Assembly: GCF_030812855.1 (NCBI RefSeq)
Contig: NZ_JAUSTK010000019.1
Location: 1 to 64,000, forward strand
Source: Paenibacillus wynnii
Lineage (GTDB): Bacteria; Bacillota; Bacilli; Paenibacillales; Paenibacillaceae
Direction: 5' to 3'
Length of the DNA stretch: 64,000 bases
Of this stretch, positions 45,308 to 54,724 are shown piece after piece. The notes under the pieces are model-generated. The model ran no database searches. It was not told the origin of the DNA and was given only the letters and a program-made list of their open reading frames with translations. The number at the start of each line of letters is the position of its first letter. The first letter of the stretch is position 1. The translations under genes were made by a program, and so were the position numbers.

Positions 45308-46471
45308 ATGAAGAAAAAAGAGATGGTGGCCATGTTATTAGCGGGAGGCCAAGGCAAAAGGTTGAAGTCACTGACGAAGTCACTGGCTAAGCCGGCCGTT
45401 TATTTTGGAGGCACCTACCGAATTATTGATTTCCCCTTAAGCAACTGTACGAATTCGGGAATTGACACGGTTGGCGTATTAACCCAGTATGAACCCCTTG
45501 TACTTCACTCTTATATTGGAGTAGGAAACGACTGGGACTTAAATCGGAAGAATGGCGGGGTATTCGTATTGCCGCCGCATGAACGGGAGAATGGGAGCAG
45601 TTGGTACCGCGGGACTGCGGATGCAATTTATCGTAATCTGAAATTTGTCGATCAATTTGATCCTGAGCATGTGCTTATACTCTCAGGCGATCATATTTAC
45701 AAAATGGACTATAACGCAATGCTTCAATACCATAAGGAAAGAAATGCAGACTGCACGATCTCTGTCATCGATGTTCCTCTGGAGGAAGCTAGTCGTTTTG
45801 GCATATTGAATACGGATGAAGATCTCAAAATCTATGAATTTGATGAGAAGCCTTCTAAGCCGAAGAGTACTTTGGCCTCAATGGGCGTTTATATTTTTAA
45901 ATGGGATGTATTAAGGAAATACCTGTTGGAGGATGGGGAGAATGCCCTGTCATCCCATGATTTTGGTAAAGATATTATTCCTATGATGGTGGAAAATAAC
46001 AATTCCCTCTTCGCTTATCCATTTGAAGGATATTGGAGAGATGTGGGTACAGTGAACAGCTTATGGGAGGCGAATATGGATTTGCTCTGTGACAATCCGC
46101 CGCTTAACCTGAACGATCCGAACTGGCGTATTTACACACGAAATCCAAACCAACCGGCTCAATACGTAGCTCCGGGTGCAAAGGTTTCCAGTTGCATTGT
46201 TAATGAAGGCTGCATTGTTCACGGCGAGGTTAACCATTCGGTCCTCTTTTATGGAGTTGAGGTGGGTGAAGGTAGTGTTATTACGGACTCGGTCATCATG
46301 CCTAAAGTTAAGATTGGAAAAAACGTACGGATTCACAAAGCCATCATCAGCGAAAATATAGTAATCGAGGATAATATGGATATTGGCATTGAGCGGGAGA
46401 ATGAAGATGATATCCTGCTTATTGACAAGAAAAGCAAAAAGAAAAAACCAATCGCAGCCAAAACCATATAA
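45308..46471 (+). CDS. glgC: Glucose-1-phosphate adenylyltransferase
   Basis: 387 residues. It makes ADP-glucose for glycogen synthesis. The N-terminal nucleotidyltransferase has [27 protein letters not shown], the substrate motif [14 protein letters not shown] and [10 protein letters not shown]. The C-terminal left-handed beta helix is present, and the protein ends in a lysine-rich tail. AAGGAGG precedes ATG. First gene of glgC-glgD-glgP. Confidence 0.96.
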   Translation: MKKKEMVAMLLAGGQGKRLKSLTKSLAKPAVYFGGTYRIIDFPLSNCTNSGIDTVGVLTQYEPLVLHSYIGVGNDWDLNRKNGGVFVLPPHERENGSSWYRGTADAIYRNLKFVDQFDPEHVLILSGDHIYKMDYNAMLQYHKERNADCTISVIDVPLEEASRFGILNTDEDLKIYEFDEKPSKPKSTLASMGVYIFKWDVLRKYLLEDGENALSSHDFGKDIIPMMVENNNSLFAYPFEGYWRDVGTVNSLWEANMDLLCDNPPLNLNDPNWRIYTRNPNQPAQYVAPGAKVSSCIVNEGCIVHGEVNHSVLFYGVEVGEGSVITDSVIMPKVKIGKNVRIHKAIISENIVIEDNMDIGIERENEDDILLIDKKSKKKKPIAAKTI

Positions 46472-46495
46472 TCGATTAGAGGATGGTGGATTCCG

Positions 46496-47599
46496 ATGAA
46501 GCAACTTATGGGTGTTATCAATTTGGACCATGAATTGGATAATTTAAATGAACTAACCTACTTCCGCTCCGGTGCGGCCGTGCCTTTTGCGAGTCGTTAT
46601 CGGTTGATTGACTTTGTTCTTTCCAACATGATGCGTGCCGATCTGGAGAGCGTTGGGCTGTTTGTCCGCCGTAAATACCGCTCATTGATGGATCACTTGG
46701 GTGACGGTAAATCGTGGGATATGAACCGCAAGCATGGCGGGCTGTTTATTTTGCCTCCGGACTGGAATGATCCAACGGATACTTCTTTAGGTGATTTACA
46801 GCATTTCCATAATAACCTGGACTTTTTCAAACGCGCATCTGCCAAATATGTAGTCTTCTCCGGCACGCAGCATATCACGACAATGGATATCGAAGATATG
46901 TATAAATACCATTTGGAAAAAGGCGCCGATGTTACTGTGGTCTACAAAAAAGTGGATCAGCTTCAGCCTGAACATGATCTTTGCCAGCGTGTTGAGGTAG
47001 ATGAACATAATAATGTAATAGGTATCCATCATGAGAAGGATCATCATAACCTGTATCTGGATATGTTTATTATGGAGAAAGCACTTTTTCTAGAGAAGGT
47101 TAAATACAGCATTGCCCACGGAGAAAGCTACTTTTTCCGGGATGTGATCCAAAAAAATCGGCATAATCTAAAAATTGCCGGCTACGAGTACAAAGGCTAT
47201 CATGCGGTTATTAACTCTCTGGAGAGCTACTATAAGAATAGTCTTGAGCTTTTGGAGCCGGACAATTATTTCAGCCTTTTTAAAGAAAATCCGGTGCAGA
47301 CCAAAATTAAATACGAAGCGCCAACTCGTTACCTAGAAAGCGCAGATGTCAGTAATTCGCTTATTGCGAACGGCTGTATCATCGCGGGGAAAGTTGAGAA
47401 CAGCGTGATTTTCCGTGGAGTGCAGGTGCGAAAGGGAGCGAGAATCACGAACTCTGTCATCATGCAAAAATGTGTAATTGATGAGAATGCTGTAATTGAA
47501 AATGTTATTATGGATAAAGACGTTCATCTCAGCAAAGATCGGATACTTGTTGGAGATCATAGACGGCCATTCGTCATCGCCAAAAGCAGTAAAATATAA
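46496..47599 (+). CDS. glgD: GlgD, second subunit of ADP-glucose pyrophosphorylase
   Basis: 367 residues, homologous to GlgC across its length but with the catalytic GGxGxRL loop replaced by MGVINLDHELDNLNELTYFR, as in the GlgD subunits of Firmicutes. These raise activity of GlgC in the hetero-oligomer without being fully catalytic themselves. 24 nt after glgC, with GAGGATGG upstream. Confidence 0.95.
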   Translation: MKQLMGVINLDHELDNLNELTYFRSGAAVPFASRYRLIDFVLSNMMRADLESVGLFVRRKYRSLMDHLGDGKSWDMNRKHGGLFILPPDWNDPTDTSLGDLQHFHNNLDFFKRASAKYVVFSGTQHITTMDIEDMYKYHLEKGADVTVVYKKVDQLQPEHDLCQRVEVDEHNNVIGIHHEKDHHNLYLDMFIMEKALFLEKVKYSIAHGESYFFRDVIQKNRHNLKIAGYEYKGYHAVINSLESYYKNSLELLEPDNYFSLFKENPVQTKIKYEAPTRYLESADVSNSLIANGCIIAGKVENSVIFRGVQVRKGARITNSVIMQKCVIDENAVIENVIMDKDVHLSKDRILVGDHRRPFVIAKSSKI

Positions 47600-47654
47600 A
47601 CCGCTAATTGCCGCTGCCGTTTAGTTAAAAGCTTCTGTGAGGAGGAACCTGCTA

Positions 47655-50087
47655 TTGTTTAACGATAAAGAAACTTTCAAACAAGTATTCCGCGAGAAAC
47701 TCATCGGAAATCTGGGCAAACCGCTCGAAGAAGCTTCCAATGCCGATATTTACAATATTTTGGGCAACATGATCCGCGAGAATGCCGGCAAAAATTGGGT
47801 GGAAACCAATCAAAGATTCAAGGCCGATAAGGGGAAGCAGGTTTACTATTTTTCAATGGAGTTTCTGATCGGCAGGCTTCTCGGTAACAACCTGCTGAAT
47901 ATGGGCGTGCTGGAGGTAGTGCGCGAAGGTTTGGCAGACCTTGGCTTTTGTCTTAAGGATATTGAGGAAGAAGAGGCTGATGCAGGCCTTGGGAACGGTG
48001 GTCTTGGCCGTCTGGCAGCCTGTTTCCTGGATTCACTGGCTTCACTCCAATATGCAGGGCATGGCACCGGAATACGTTACAAATATGGTTTGTTTGAGCA
48101 GAAAATCGTAGACGGGTACCAGGTTGAACTACCCGATTACTGGTTGCAGAAGGACAACGTATGGGAAGTACGTCGTGAAGACAAGCAGGTGGAAGTGAAG
48201 TTTTGGGGACATGTCGACAGCTATGAGAAGGATGGCCAATTAGTTTTTGAACATAAGGACTATGAGGCTGTCCGCGCAGTACCTTACGATGTACCTGTTA
48301 TTGGTGCGGATCGGAGGCATGTGAATACTCTTCGTAACTGGAGCGCTGAGTCTATTACCCAGCCGGGCAGGATGTTTGGTACCCGGGGTGGTGCTGACTA
48401 CCATAAGTTCCTAGAGTATAAACGATCTGTGGAGTCGATCTCCGAGTTCCTATACCCGGATGATTCCCAGTACGAGGGTAAACTTCTCCGCCTGAAGCAG
48501 CAGTATTTCCTCTGCAGCGCAGGTCTGCAAAGTATACTCCGTACCTTTGATAAGCTGGGGCTTCCTTATGACACGCTTCCTGATAAGGTTGGGCTACACA
48601 TTAATGATACTCATCCTACACTGGTTATTCCGGAGCTTATGCGGATTCTGATGGATCTGAAAGGCGTGAGCTGGGATGAAGCATGGGATATAACGACACG
48701 TATGGTTTCGTATACGAACCACACCATTCTAAGTGAAGCGTTAGAGAAATGGCCTGTTAATATGGTCAAGGAGCTTTTACCGCGTATTCACCTGATTATT
48801 GAAGAGATCAATGCACGCTTCTGCCGTGAACTGATGGACCGTTATCCCGGGGATCAGGACCGTATTTCACAAATGGCAATTATCTATGGGGATCAGGTCA
48901 GAATGGCCCATTTGGCTATTGTAGGCAGCTTTAGTGTGAATGGCGTGGCCGCCCTTCATACCGAAATCTTGCAAAAACGCGAGATGAAGCTGTTCAATGA
49001 GTTGTACCCGCATCGGTTCAATAACAAAACGAACGGGATTACCCATCGCCGCTGGCTGTTGCATGCGAATCCTCCGCTTACCAACTTGATCAATGAAGCT
49101 ATTGGTACACGCTGGATTACGCATCCGCAGGAAATGATCGGCCTTATTAAATACTGTGAGGATTCCTCTTTCCAAGAAAAAGTCGCAGGGATTAAAAGAC
49201 AAAACAAACTGCGGTTGGCAGAATTTATTAGCACCAAACACGGGGGGAAGGTTGACCCGGATTCGATCTTTGATGTGCATGTAAAAAGGCTCCACGGGTA
49301 CAAACGTCAGCTGCTTAATGTTCTTCATATTATGCATCTTTATAATCAAATCAAAGCAAATCCTTCTATGGATATGGTACCGCGTACGTTCATTTTCGGA
49401 GCAAAAGCAGCACCTAGTTATCACTTGGCGAAACGCACGATCAAACTGATCAACACCGTTGCTGATGTAGTTAATAATGATCCGGACGTTAAAGGTAAAG
49501 TTCGTATATTCTTTCTGGAGAATTATTCCGTTTCGTTGGCTGAGAAAATCATTCCGGCAGCAGATGTCAGTGAACAAATCTCAACCGCCAGCAAGGAAGC
49601 TTCCGGTACAGGGAATATGAAGTTTATGATGAACGGTGCTCTTACCATTGGGACTATGGATGGTGCTAACGTGGAAATGCACGAAATGGTCGGTGATGAT
49701 AATATGTTTCTGTTTGGCCTTCGTGCCGAGCAGGTACTTGATTATTATCAATACGGTGGATATTACGCCCGCGATATTTATAATGAGGACAGTCGCTTGA
49801 AGGAAGTATTGGATCAGCTCGTTTCGCCAGGGCCTATTTGCTGCCATACTCAAGAGTTCGATCAAATTTTCCATTCGCTGCTGGATAACAATGATGAGTA
49901 CTTTGTGTTGAAGGATTTTGCAAGCTATGTCGAAACACATGTCGAAATTGATCGTGATTATCGGAATCAGAAGGAATGGCTGAAGAAGTCGATTATTAAT
50001 ATAGGTCACTCCGGTAAATTCTCCAGTGATAATACGATTAGTCGATATGCTTCAGAAATTTGGAATATCAGCCCGGTTCGGTTCTAA
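47655..50087 (+). CDS. glgP: Glycogen phosphorylase
   Basis: About 810 residues from TTG 47655, with GAGGAGG 9 nt upstream; GTG 47637 contains that site and is rejected. It releases glucose-1-phosphate from glycogen. It has GLGNGGLGRLAACFLDS and the pyridoxal phosphate segment EASGTGNMKFMMNGALTIGT with the cofactor lysine. It shares an operon with the synthesis genes glgC and glgD, while glgA and glgB are not in this window. Confidence 0.96.
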   Translation: MFNDKETFKQVFREKLIGNLGKPLEEASNADIYNILGNMIRENAGKNWVETNQRFKADKGKQVYYFSMEFLIGRLLGNNLLNMGVLEVVREGLADLGFCLKDIEEEEADAGLGNGGLGRLAACFLDSLASLQYAGHGTGIRYKYGLFEQKIVDGYQVELPDYWLQKDNVWEVRREDKQVEVKFWGHVDSYEKDGQLVFEHKDYEAVRAVPYDVPVIGADRRHVNTLRNWSAESITQPGRMFGTRGGADYHKFLEYKRSVESISEFLYPDDSQYEGKLLRLKQQYFLCSAGLQSILRTFDKLGLPYDTLPDKVGLHINDTHPTLVIPELMRILMDLKGVSWDEAWDITTRMVSYTNHTILSEALEKWPVNMVKELLPRIHLIIEEINARFCRELMDRYPGDQDRISQMAIIYGDQVRMAHLAIVGSFSVNGVAALHTEILQKREMKLFNELYPHRFNNKTNGITHRRWLLHANPPLTNLINEAIGTRWITHPQEMIGLIKYCEDSSFQEKVAGIKRQNKLRLAEFISTKHGGKVDPDSIFDVHVKRLHGYKRQLLNVLHIMHLYNQIKANPSMDMVPRTFIFGAKAAPSYHLAKRTIKLINTVADVVNNDPDVKGKVRIFFLENYSVSLAEKIIPAADVSEQISTASKEASGTGNMKFMMNGALTIGTMDGANVEMHEMVGDDNMFLFGLRAEQVLDYYQYGGYYARDIYNEDSRLKEVLDQLVSPGPICCHTQEFDQIFHSLLDNNDEYFVLKDFASYVETHVEIDRDYRNQKEWLKKSIINIGHSGKFSSDNTISRYASEIWNISPVRF

Positions 50088-50120
50088 TCTAATCCATTAC
50101 AAAATGGTAACTGGGGCGCT

Positions 50121-50257
50121 ACGCGAACGGAACGTTGCGTAAGTAGCTTGTTGTCTTCAGATGTATTTGAATTACACTTAGCAGTGTACATCCGAAGACA
50201 AAGGCGACCGCTAACGCTTTTACGCAATCATTCCGTCCTCTCCGCTGGTTTCAGCGG
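50121..50257 (-). ncRNA. Dispersed structured element, copy 1
   Basis: Read on the minus strand: a CCGCT/AGCGG hairpin, an outer stem GGACGGAA/TTCCGTTC, an inner hairpin closed by GATTGC/GCGGTC, and a long stem GTCTTCGGATGTA/TACATCTGAAGAC. Copy 2 at 58393-58540 folds the same way with different bases in the stems. G-U pairs in both copies occur only on this strand. Function unknown; it may be a transcribed RNA or a mobile DNA element kept by its fold. Confidence 0.6.
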
Positions 50258-50316
50258 AACCATTCAACAATTTCTCCAAAACCAGCCCAAAGAACCCACT
50301 ACGGATTAAAAATGAA

Positions 50317-50358
50317 AACGAGCCACTCTCCAATAACCCGGAGACTGGCTCGTTTTTT
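50317..50358 (+). terminator. Rho-independent terminator after glgP
   Basis: ACGAGCCA pairs with TGGCTCGT, with an inner TCTCC/GGAGA stem, followed by six T. Nothing else is seen in 50359-50459. Confidence 0.85.
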
Positions 50359-50459
50359 AGCTTTTAAGGATTTGAATTAGTGCAAATAAATCTGGGGACA
50401 ACAGCGGGCGGATGTCTAAACATTCACTGCAGTTACGCCAATCACCAAGCAGCTTTTAG

Positions 50460-50939
50460 CTAAATAACCTCCGTAATAATGGCTGCAAAACGCTCCAGGA
50501 AGCGGCGCTCCTCATCATCGAAACGGTGCTTAATCGGACTGTCGATATCCAGTACACCCAAGAGGCGATCATCCTTGATCAAAGGAACGACAATCTCACT
50601 GTTGGAGGCGGCATCACAAGCAATATGTCCTGGGAATGCATGAACATCTCCTACCACAAGCGTGCGCCGTTCAGAAGCGGCTGTTCCACACACACCGCGG
50701 TTCAGCGGTATACGAATACAGGCAGGGAGTCCTTGAAACGGTCCAAGCACGAGCTCGTTTCCATCATATAAATAGAAGCCGGCCCAATTCGTGTCCGGTA
50801 AAGAGTATTTAAGAAGGGCTGAAGCATTAGCCAGATTGGCTATAGAATTGGGTTCATCTTGAATAAGTGCCACCAGCTGGGTTAGAACAGATTCAAACCG
50901 CTCGCTGCGTGTACTATCATAAGGCATAGCCTGAAACAT
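50460..50939 (-). CDS. Free methionine-(R)-sulfoxide reductase (GAF domain)
   Basis: 159 residues, a single GAF domain. The three cysteines of the fRMsr family are present, in the contexts PACIRIPLN, RGVCGTAA and HIACDAASNSEIVVPL. It reduces free L-methionine-(R)-sulfoxide with thioredoxin. AAAGGTGA before ATG. Stand-alone gene, cytoplasmic. Confidence 0.93.
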   Translation of the reverse strand: MFQAMPYDSTRSERFESVLTQLVALIQDEPNSIANLANASALLKYSLPDTNWAGFYLYDGNELVLGPFQGLPACIRIPLNRGVCGTAASERRTLVVGDVHAFPGHIACDAASNSEIVVPLIKDDRLLGVLDIDSPIKHRFDDEERRFLERFAAIITEVI

Positions 50940-51149
50940 GAAGCATCACCTTTCTGTAAGTTGACTCAGTAACTTAACTGTAATTTACAACATAATACAG
51001 CTTACAAGCTACGTCAAGGGTTAACAGAGTTAATATAAGTTAGTTACCGATAGATGCGGGGTTTTGAACTTGAGTATATGTTTCCAGGCCAGTGACGAAG
51101 GGTAATGATGATTAAGATACTGAAGGCTCTTGGCCAGAAGGAGTGAGAC

Positions 51150-51449
51150 ATGCGCGCCGATATACAGAATTTGTTTATGGGAATTCACATGCTTTATTTT
51201 GCCCATGAGAAAGACCTGACGGTAACGGATATGCAGCCTGAATTAGAGGACCTGGGATACCGTGTAGCAGAGCGGGAAGTGAAGCAGGAGCTGGAGCGGC
51301 TGACACAAGGCAATTTCTTAACTGCACACGATGATGCTTACAGTATTACCCGTACTGGTATTGAGGAGTTTAAGGATATACAGGCGAAACTTCAGGTACT
51401 CAGCACCGGCGTACTTAAGCCCTTGAAAGCTGCCGGAGCAACGAAGTAA
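51150..51449 (+). CDS. Hypothetical protein, possibly winged-helix
   Basis: 99 residues, mostly helical. The stretch TVTDMQPELEDLGYRVAERE, followed by VKQELERLTQGNFLTAHDDAYSITRTGIEEF, has the shape of a winged helix (recognition helix, wing, terminal helix), but I recognise no named family. AAGGAG upstream of ATG. A strong terminator follows, so it forms its own unit. Confidence 0.7.
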   Translation: MRADIQNLFMGIHMLYFAHEKDLTVTDMQPELEDLGYRVAEREVKQELERLTQGNFLTAHDDAYSITRTGIEEFKDIQAKLQVLSTGVLKPLKAAGATK

Positions 51450-51464
51450 TAGGCTTCCTAAAAT

Positions 51465-51517
51465 AACAGCGTTTGTAGTGGGTAGTGATTCTACTGCCCG
51501 GTACAAGCGCTGTTTTT
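51465..51517 (+). terminator. Rho-independent terminator
   Basis: AACAGCGTTTGTA pairs with TACAAGCGCTGTT, with an inner GGGTAG/CTACTGCCC stem, followed by five T. Confidence 0.85.
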
Positions 51518-51556
51518 AATGTATAATGGATGGGTTATGAAAGGGGGCGGATTGAT

Positions 51557-52120
51557 TTGGGCGATGGGCATGTACCTGTATTGACTGGACAGAGATTGTT
51601 GCTTAGGGCTATATCTGTGGATGATGCGGAAGCGTTATTTCACTGTTGGTCTAATCCTGAGGTTTCCTATTGGCTGGGGGCGCCCATGCTGTCATCGGTT
51701 TCCGAGACTCGGGAACTGATAGTCAGGTTATTGCAAATGGCTCAGGAGAATGACAGCCTCCGCTTTAGTATCGTCTTGCCTGAGGGTACCGTAATCGGGA
51801 GCTGCGCTTATAATAACTGGCAGCTTGAGGGTGCTTATCGAGGGGAGCTGGGCTGTGAATTACTACCTGAGTTTTGGGGTTGCGGGTATATGAGAGAGGC
51901 GCTGAGGCTCCTACTGAAGTTTGGTTTTGAAAGTATGGGGCTTAATCGGATAGAAGTAATATGTCGTCCGGATAATGCACGTGCGGTAAGGCTTTTTACC
52001 GCGCTTGGATTTAGGCAGGAGGGGATACTTCGCCAATATCGTCATACGGAAGCGGGCTTTCAGGATGTGGCCATGTATTCGCTGCTGAACACGGACGGAT
52101 GGCAGAATTGGATGTTATGA
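51557..52120 (+). CDS. GNAT acetyltransferase, RimJ/RimL type
   Basis: About 187 residues from TTG 51557, with AAGGGGG 7-10 nt upstream; ATG-less extension to 51530 overlaps the binding site. GNAT motif A is in LGCELLPEFWGCGYMREALR, and motif B around NRIEVICRPDNARAVRLFTALGF. It acetylates an N-terminus or small amine. It is followed after 16 nt by an exporter gene, so the two may act together. Confidence 0.87.
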   Translation: MGDGHVPVLTGQRLLLRAISVDDAEALFHCWSNPEVSYWLGAPMLSSVSETRELIVRLLQMAQENDSLRFSIVLPEGTVIGSCAYNNWQLEGAYRGELGCELLPEFWGCGYMREALRLLLKFGFESMGLNRIEVICRPDNARAVRLFTALGFRQEGILRQYRHTEAGFQDVAMYSLLNTDGWQNWML

Positions 52121-52136
52121 GAGAGGATTTGGAATC

Positions 52137-53630
52137 TTGACGTCACCGGGAGAAAAAGAACGTAAGCTTATCTTAACTGGGGTATTGTTGGCTACTTTTC
52201 TAGCCGCGATTGAAGGAACGGTTACGGGTCCCGCAGGACCTGCGATTGTAGGCGATTTTCAGGGAGTGCAGTGGCTAAGCTGGATTTTTACGGCCTATTT
52301 GCTGGCCATGGCCATTACAACGCCTATATTCGGAAAAATCAGTGATCTCTTCGGTCGCAAACCTGTGTTTATCGGCGGTACAATTGTTTTTTTATTGGGA
52401 TCCTTGCTGTGTGGGATATCACAGAGTATGGAACAACTGATTATTTTTCGTGTGCTTCAGGGGCTTGGCGCCGGCGCGCTTATTCCTATGACCTTTACCA
52501 TTATCGGAGATATTTATAGTATCCAAGAGAGGGCTAAAACCCAGGGAATGTTAAGCTCCGTCTGGGGGATTTCTTCACTCGTAGGCCCGCTTCTGGGTGG
52601 TTATGTGGTGGATTATTTAAGCTGGCGCTGGGTATTTGTGTTCAATTTACCGTTTGGTCTTCTATCCATTCTATTTATATCCCGCTATTTGAAGGAAAAT
52701 AAAGTCCGCCGCAAGACAAAAATTGATGTAGCCGGTGCATTGTTGTTTGCTTCAGGTATGGGAGCACTGCTCTTTGGGTTAACCACCGGGGGACAAAGTC
52801 TTGCCTGGTCATCTCCGCTGTTAGTAATGATATTGTCAGCGTCTGTACTTCTCCTGGTAGTGTTTCTAAGAGTAGAACTCAGGGCCTCTGAGCCCATGTT
52901 GCCGCTGGGACTGTTTTCAATTCGTAATATTGCGGTTTCTACGGCGGCCAACCTGCTCGTTAGCACATTAATTATCGGGCTCTCGACATACGTGCCTCTA
53001 TGGGTCCAGGGTGTTTCAGGTAAAAGTGCGGCACTCTCCGGGCTCCTTCTAGCTCCCATGTCTGTGGGCTGGATGTTCGGTTCGATTGCCGGTGGACGCA
53101 TGATTCTGCGATCCGGGTCCCGAAGAACAGCTATGCTCGGTTTGGCTATGATCTCAATCGGCGCTGTGGGTCTGACTTTTATGTCGGAAGGCTCCTCACA
53201 GATTTTCTTGCTGTGTCTTATGTTTATTTGCGGTATAGGTTTTGGATATGTTTCCACCGTCTTTACCATTATTGCTCAATCCTCAGTCGGGCATGAACTA
53301 CGGGGGTCGTCAACAGCATTAAATACATTCACTAGGTCTTTGGGACAGACAATGGGGGTCGCTATATTTGGTTCATGGCTGAATTTCAACATAAATAGGC
53401 TGCTGAAGAATCAGCCTGGATCCCAAGTGACTGGTGAAGATATCAACAAGCTCCTGAACCCGCAGGAAGGTAGCAGTCTGCCGACGGCTGTTGGAAGAAG
53501 CCTGCATTACGCTTTGGAGGGTGGGCTTCATTTGTTGTTTATCGTTATGGCCGTTATTGCACTGCTCTCTTTGCTGATTTCCTGGGGACTGCGCAGTACG
53601 GTACCTTCCATACAGGATATTTCAAGGTAG
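52137..53630 (+). CDS. MFS drug exporter, DHA2 (14-helix) family
   Basis: 497 residues from TTG 52137. Fourteen hydrophobic segments, with family motifs A (GKISDLFGRKPVF) and C (GPLLGGYVVDYLSWRW). The first helix carries an acidic residue in FLAAIEGTVTGPAGPAI, where DHA2 proteins usually have D...I. Proton-driven export of hydrophobic cations or drugs is inferred. Its end is 15 nt from the end of the converging cyclase gene. Confidence 0.9.
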   Translation: MTSPGEKERKLILTGVLLATFLAAIEGTVTGPAGPAIVGDFQGVQWLSWIFTAYLLAMAITTPIFGKISDLFGRKPVFIGGTIVFLLGSLLCGISQSMEQLIIFRVLQGLGAGALIPMTFTIIGDIYSIQERAKTQGMLSSVWGISSLVGPLLGGYVVDYLSWRWVFVFNLPFGLLSILFISRYLKENKVRRKTKIDVAGALLFASGMGALLFGLTTGGQSLAWSSPLLVMILSASVLLLVVFLRVELRASEPMLPLGLFSIRNIAVSTAANLLVSTLIIGLSTYVPLWVQGVSGKSAALSGLLLAPMSVGWMFGSIAGGRMILRSGSRRTAMLGLAMISIGAVGLTFMSEGSSQIFLLCLMFICGIGFGYVSTVFTIIAQSSVGHELRGSSTALNTFTRSLGQTMGVAIFGSWLNFNINRLLKNQPGSQVTGEDINKLLNPQEGSSLPTAVGRSLHYALEGGLHLLFIVMAVIALLSLLISWGLRSTVPSIQDISR

Positions 53631-53644
53631 GTTCTTGCTGGTGC

Positions 53645-54724
53645 CTACCACGCTACTTGGTTTTTCCCGTTGCGTTTAGCCCGATACAGTGCAGCATCCG
53701 CTTGGCAGAATAAGAAGTTATTGTCCTCATTCTCTTCCAAGAGATGACAGCCTATACTAACTGTGATGTTCTGATTACCGAGCTCGGTAATTACGGTCTG
53801 CTCCGTCCGTGTTCGCAGCTCTTCGAGCCATTCCTCAGTCTGTGCGGAATTCAGGCCGCTGAGAATGACGGCGAACTCCTCGCCACCATAACGGGCTGCG
53901 AAGCAATTGCAATTCGTAAGTCCTTTCAATATTTGACCTATTCTACGAATAACAATATCACCCGTTAAATGTCCATAATCATCATTCACCTGTTTGAAAT
54001 TATCAATATCGATTAAGGCAAGGTGAAGAGGTTGGTCACGTTCACTATTCACGGCTGTCTGAAGACGTTCCTGAAAGCATCTATGATTGTTAAGCCCTGT
54101 CAAGGCATCCTTGCTCAAGGCTTCATCATTGGCTTTTTGCTGGAGCCGATATTTCTCTTCATTTATAAGTGCTGCTTTTTCATATTTCATAATTTTGAGC
54201 CCGCGATATACGATTCCGAGAGCTGCTATTGTTGTAAACAGAATTAAGCCGTAACCAACAGGCTTTTGTACATCAAATCGGTAGGTAGAATTAAAGGTAA
54301 TAATGGCTAGATATGGCAGCAGAGTACTGGCGCAGGCGAATAACACCTTTCGATATTCAAAGTAAAGAGCGGAGGTGAGAATAGGCAGGATTACCACAAT
54401 TTGAACACCGGAAACATGAATTGGCGCCATCCCGTGAATCAAAGCAGCGAACCCGGAACCGATAGAAATGATTGCATAATCCTGCCATCGTGTATTCATA
54501 TGGTAGATAAGCTCAGCTACCAGTAGGATACCGATTACCAGGCCGTTTTGAACAAAAATGTATTTCCACAGGTGTTGGATAGTAGAATGTTCCTGCATAG
54601 TAGCGAAAGGCCATGATCCGATGGAAGATAGGAATATTAACAATCCGATTAGCCAATACACAGTTCTTATTTTATAATTCCAATCACTTAATATTTGAGA
54701 GTTATTCTGAAATATTCGGATCAT
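53645..54724 (-). CDS. Diguanylate cyclase 2 (GGDEF), membrane-bound
   Basis: About 360 residues from ATG 54724 (GGAG 9 nt upstream; overlaps the first cyclase gene by 23 nt). Six hydrophobic segments in the first ~185 residues, then a short coiled linker and a GGDEF domain with KDALTGLNNHRCF, DIDNFKQVNDDYGH and the active site RYGGEEFAVIL. No RxxD inhibitory site five residues before it. It makes c-di-GMP at the membrane. Close relative of the gene just upstream, probably a tandem duplicate, and shares its riboswitch. Confidence 0.9.
   Translation of the reverse strand: MIRIFQNNSQILSDWNYKIRTVYWLIGLLIFLSSIGSWPFATMQEHSTIQHLWKYIFVQNGLVIGILLVAELIYHMNTRWQDYAIISIGSGFAALIHGMAPIHVSGVQIVVILPILTSALYFEYRKVLFACASTLLPYLAIITFNSTYRFDVQKPVGYGLILFTTIAALGIVYRGLKIMKYEKAALINEEKYRLQQKANDEALSKDALTGLNNHRCFQERLQTAVNSERDQPLHLALIDIDNFKQVNDDYGHLTGDIVIRRIGQILKGLTNCNCFAARYGGEEFAVILSGLNSAQTEEWLEELRTRTEQTVITELGNQNITVSIGCHLLEENEDNNFLFCQADAALYRAKRNGKNQVAW

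Noticed and set aside
48867..49577. 236-codon minus-strand frame
   Set aside because: Antisense to glgP in its conserved catalytic region; no independent support.
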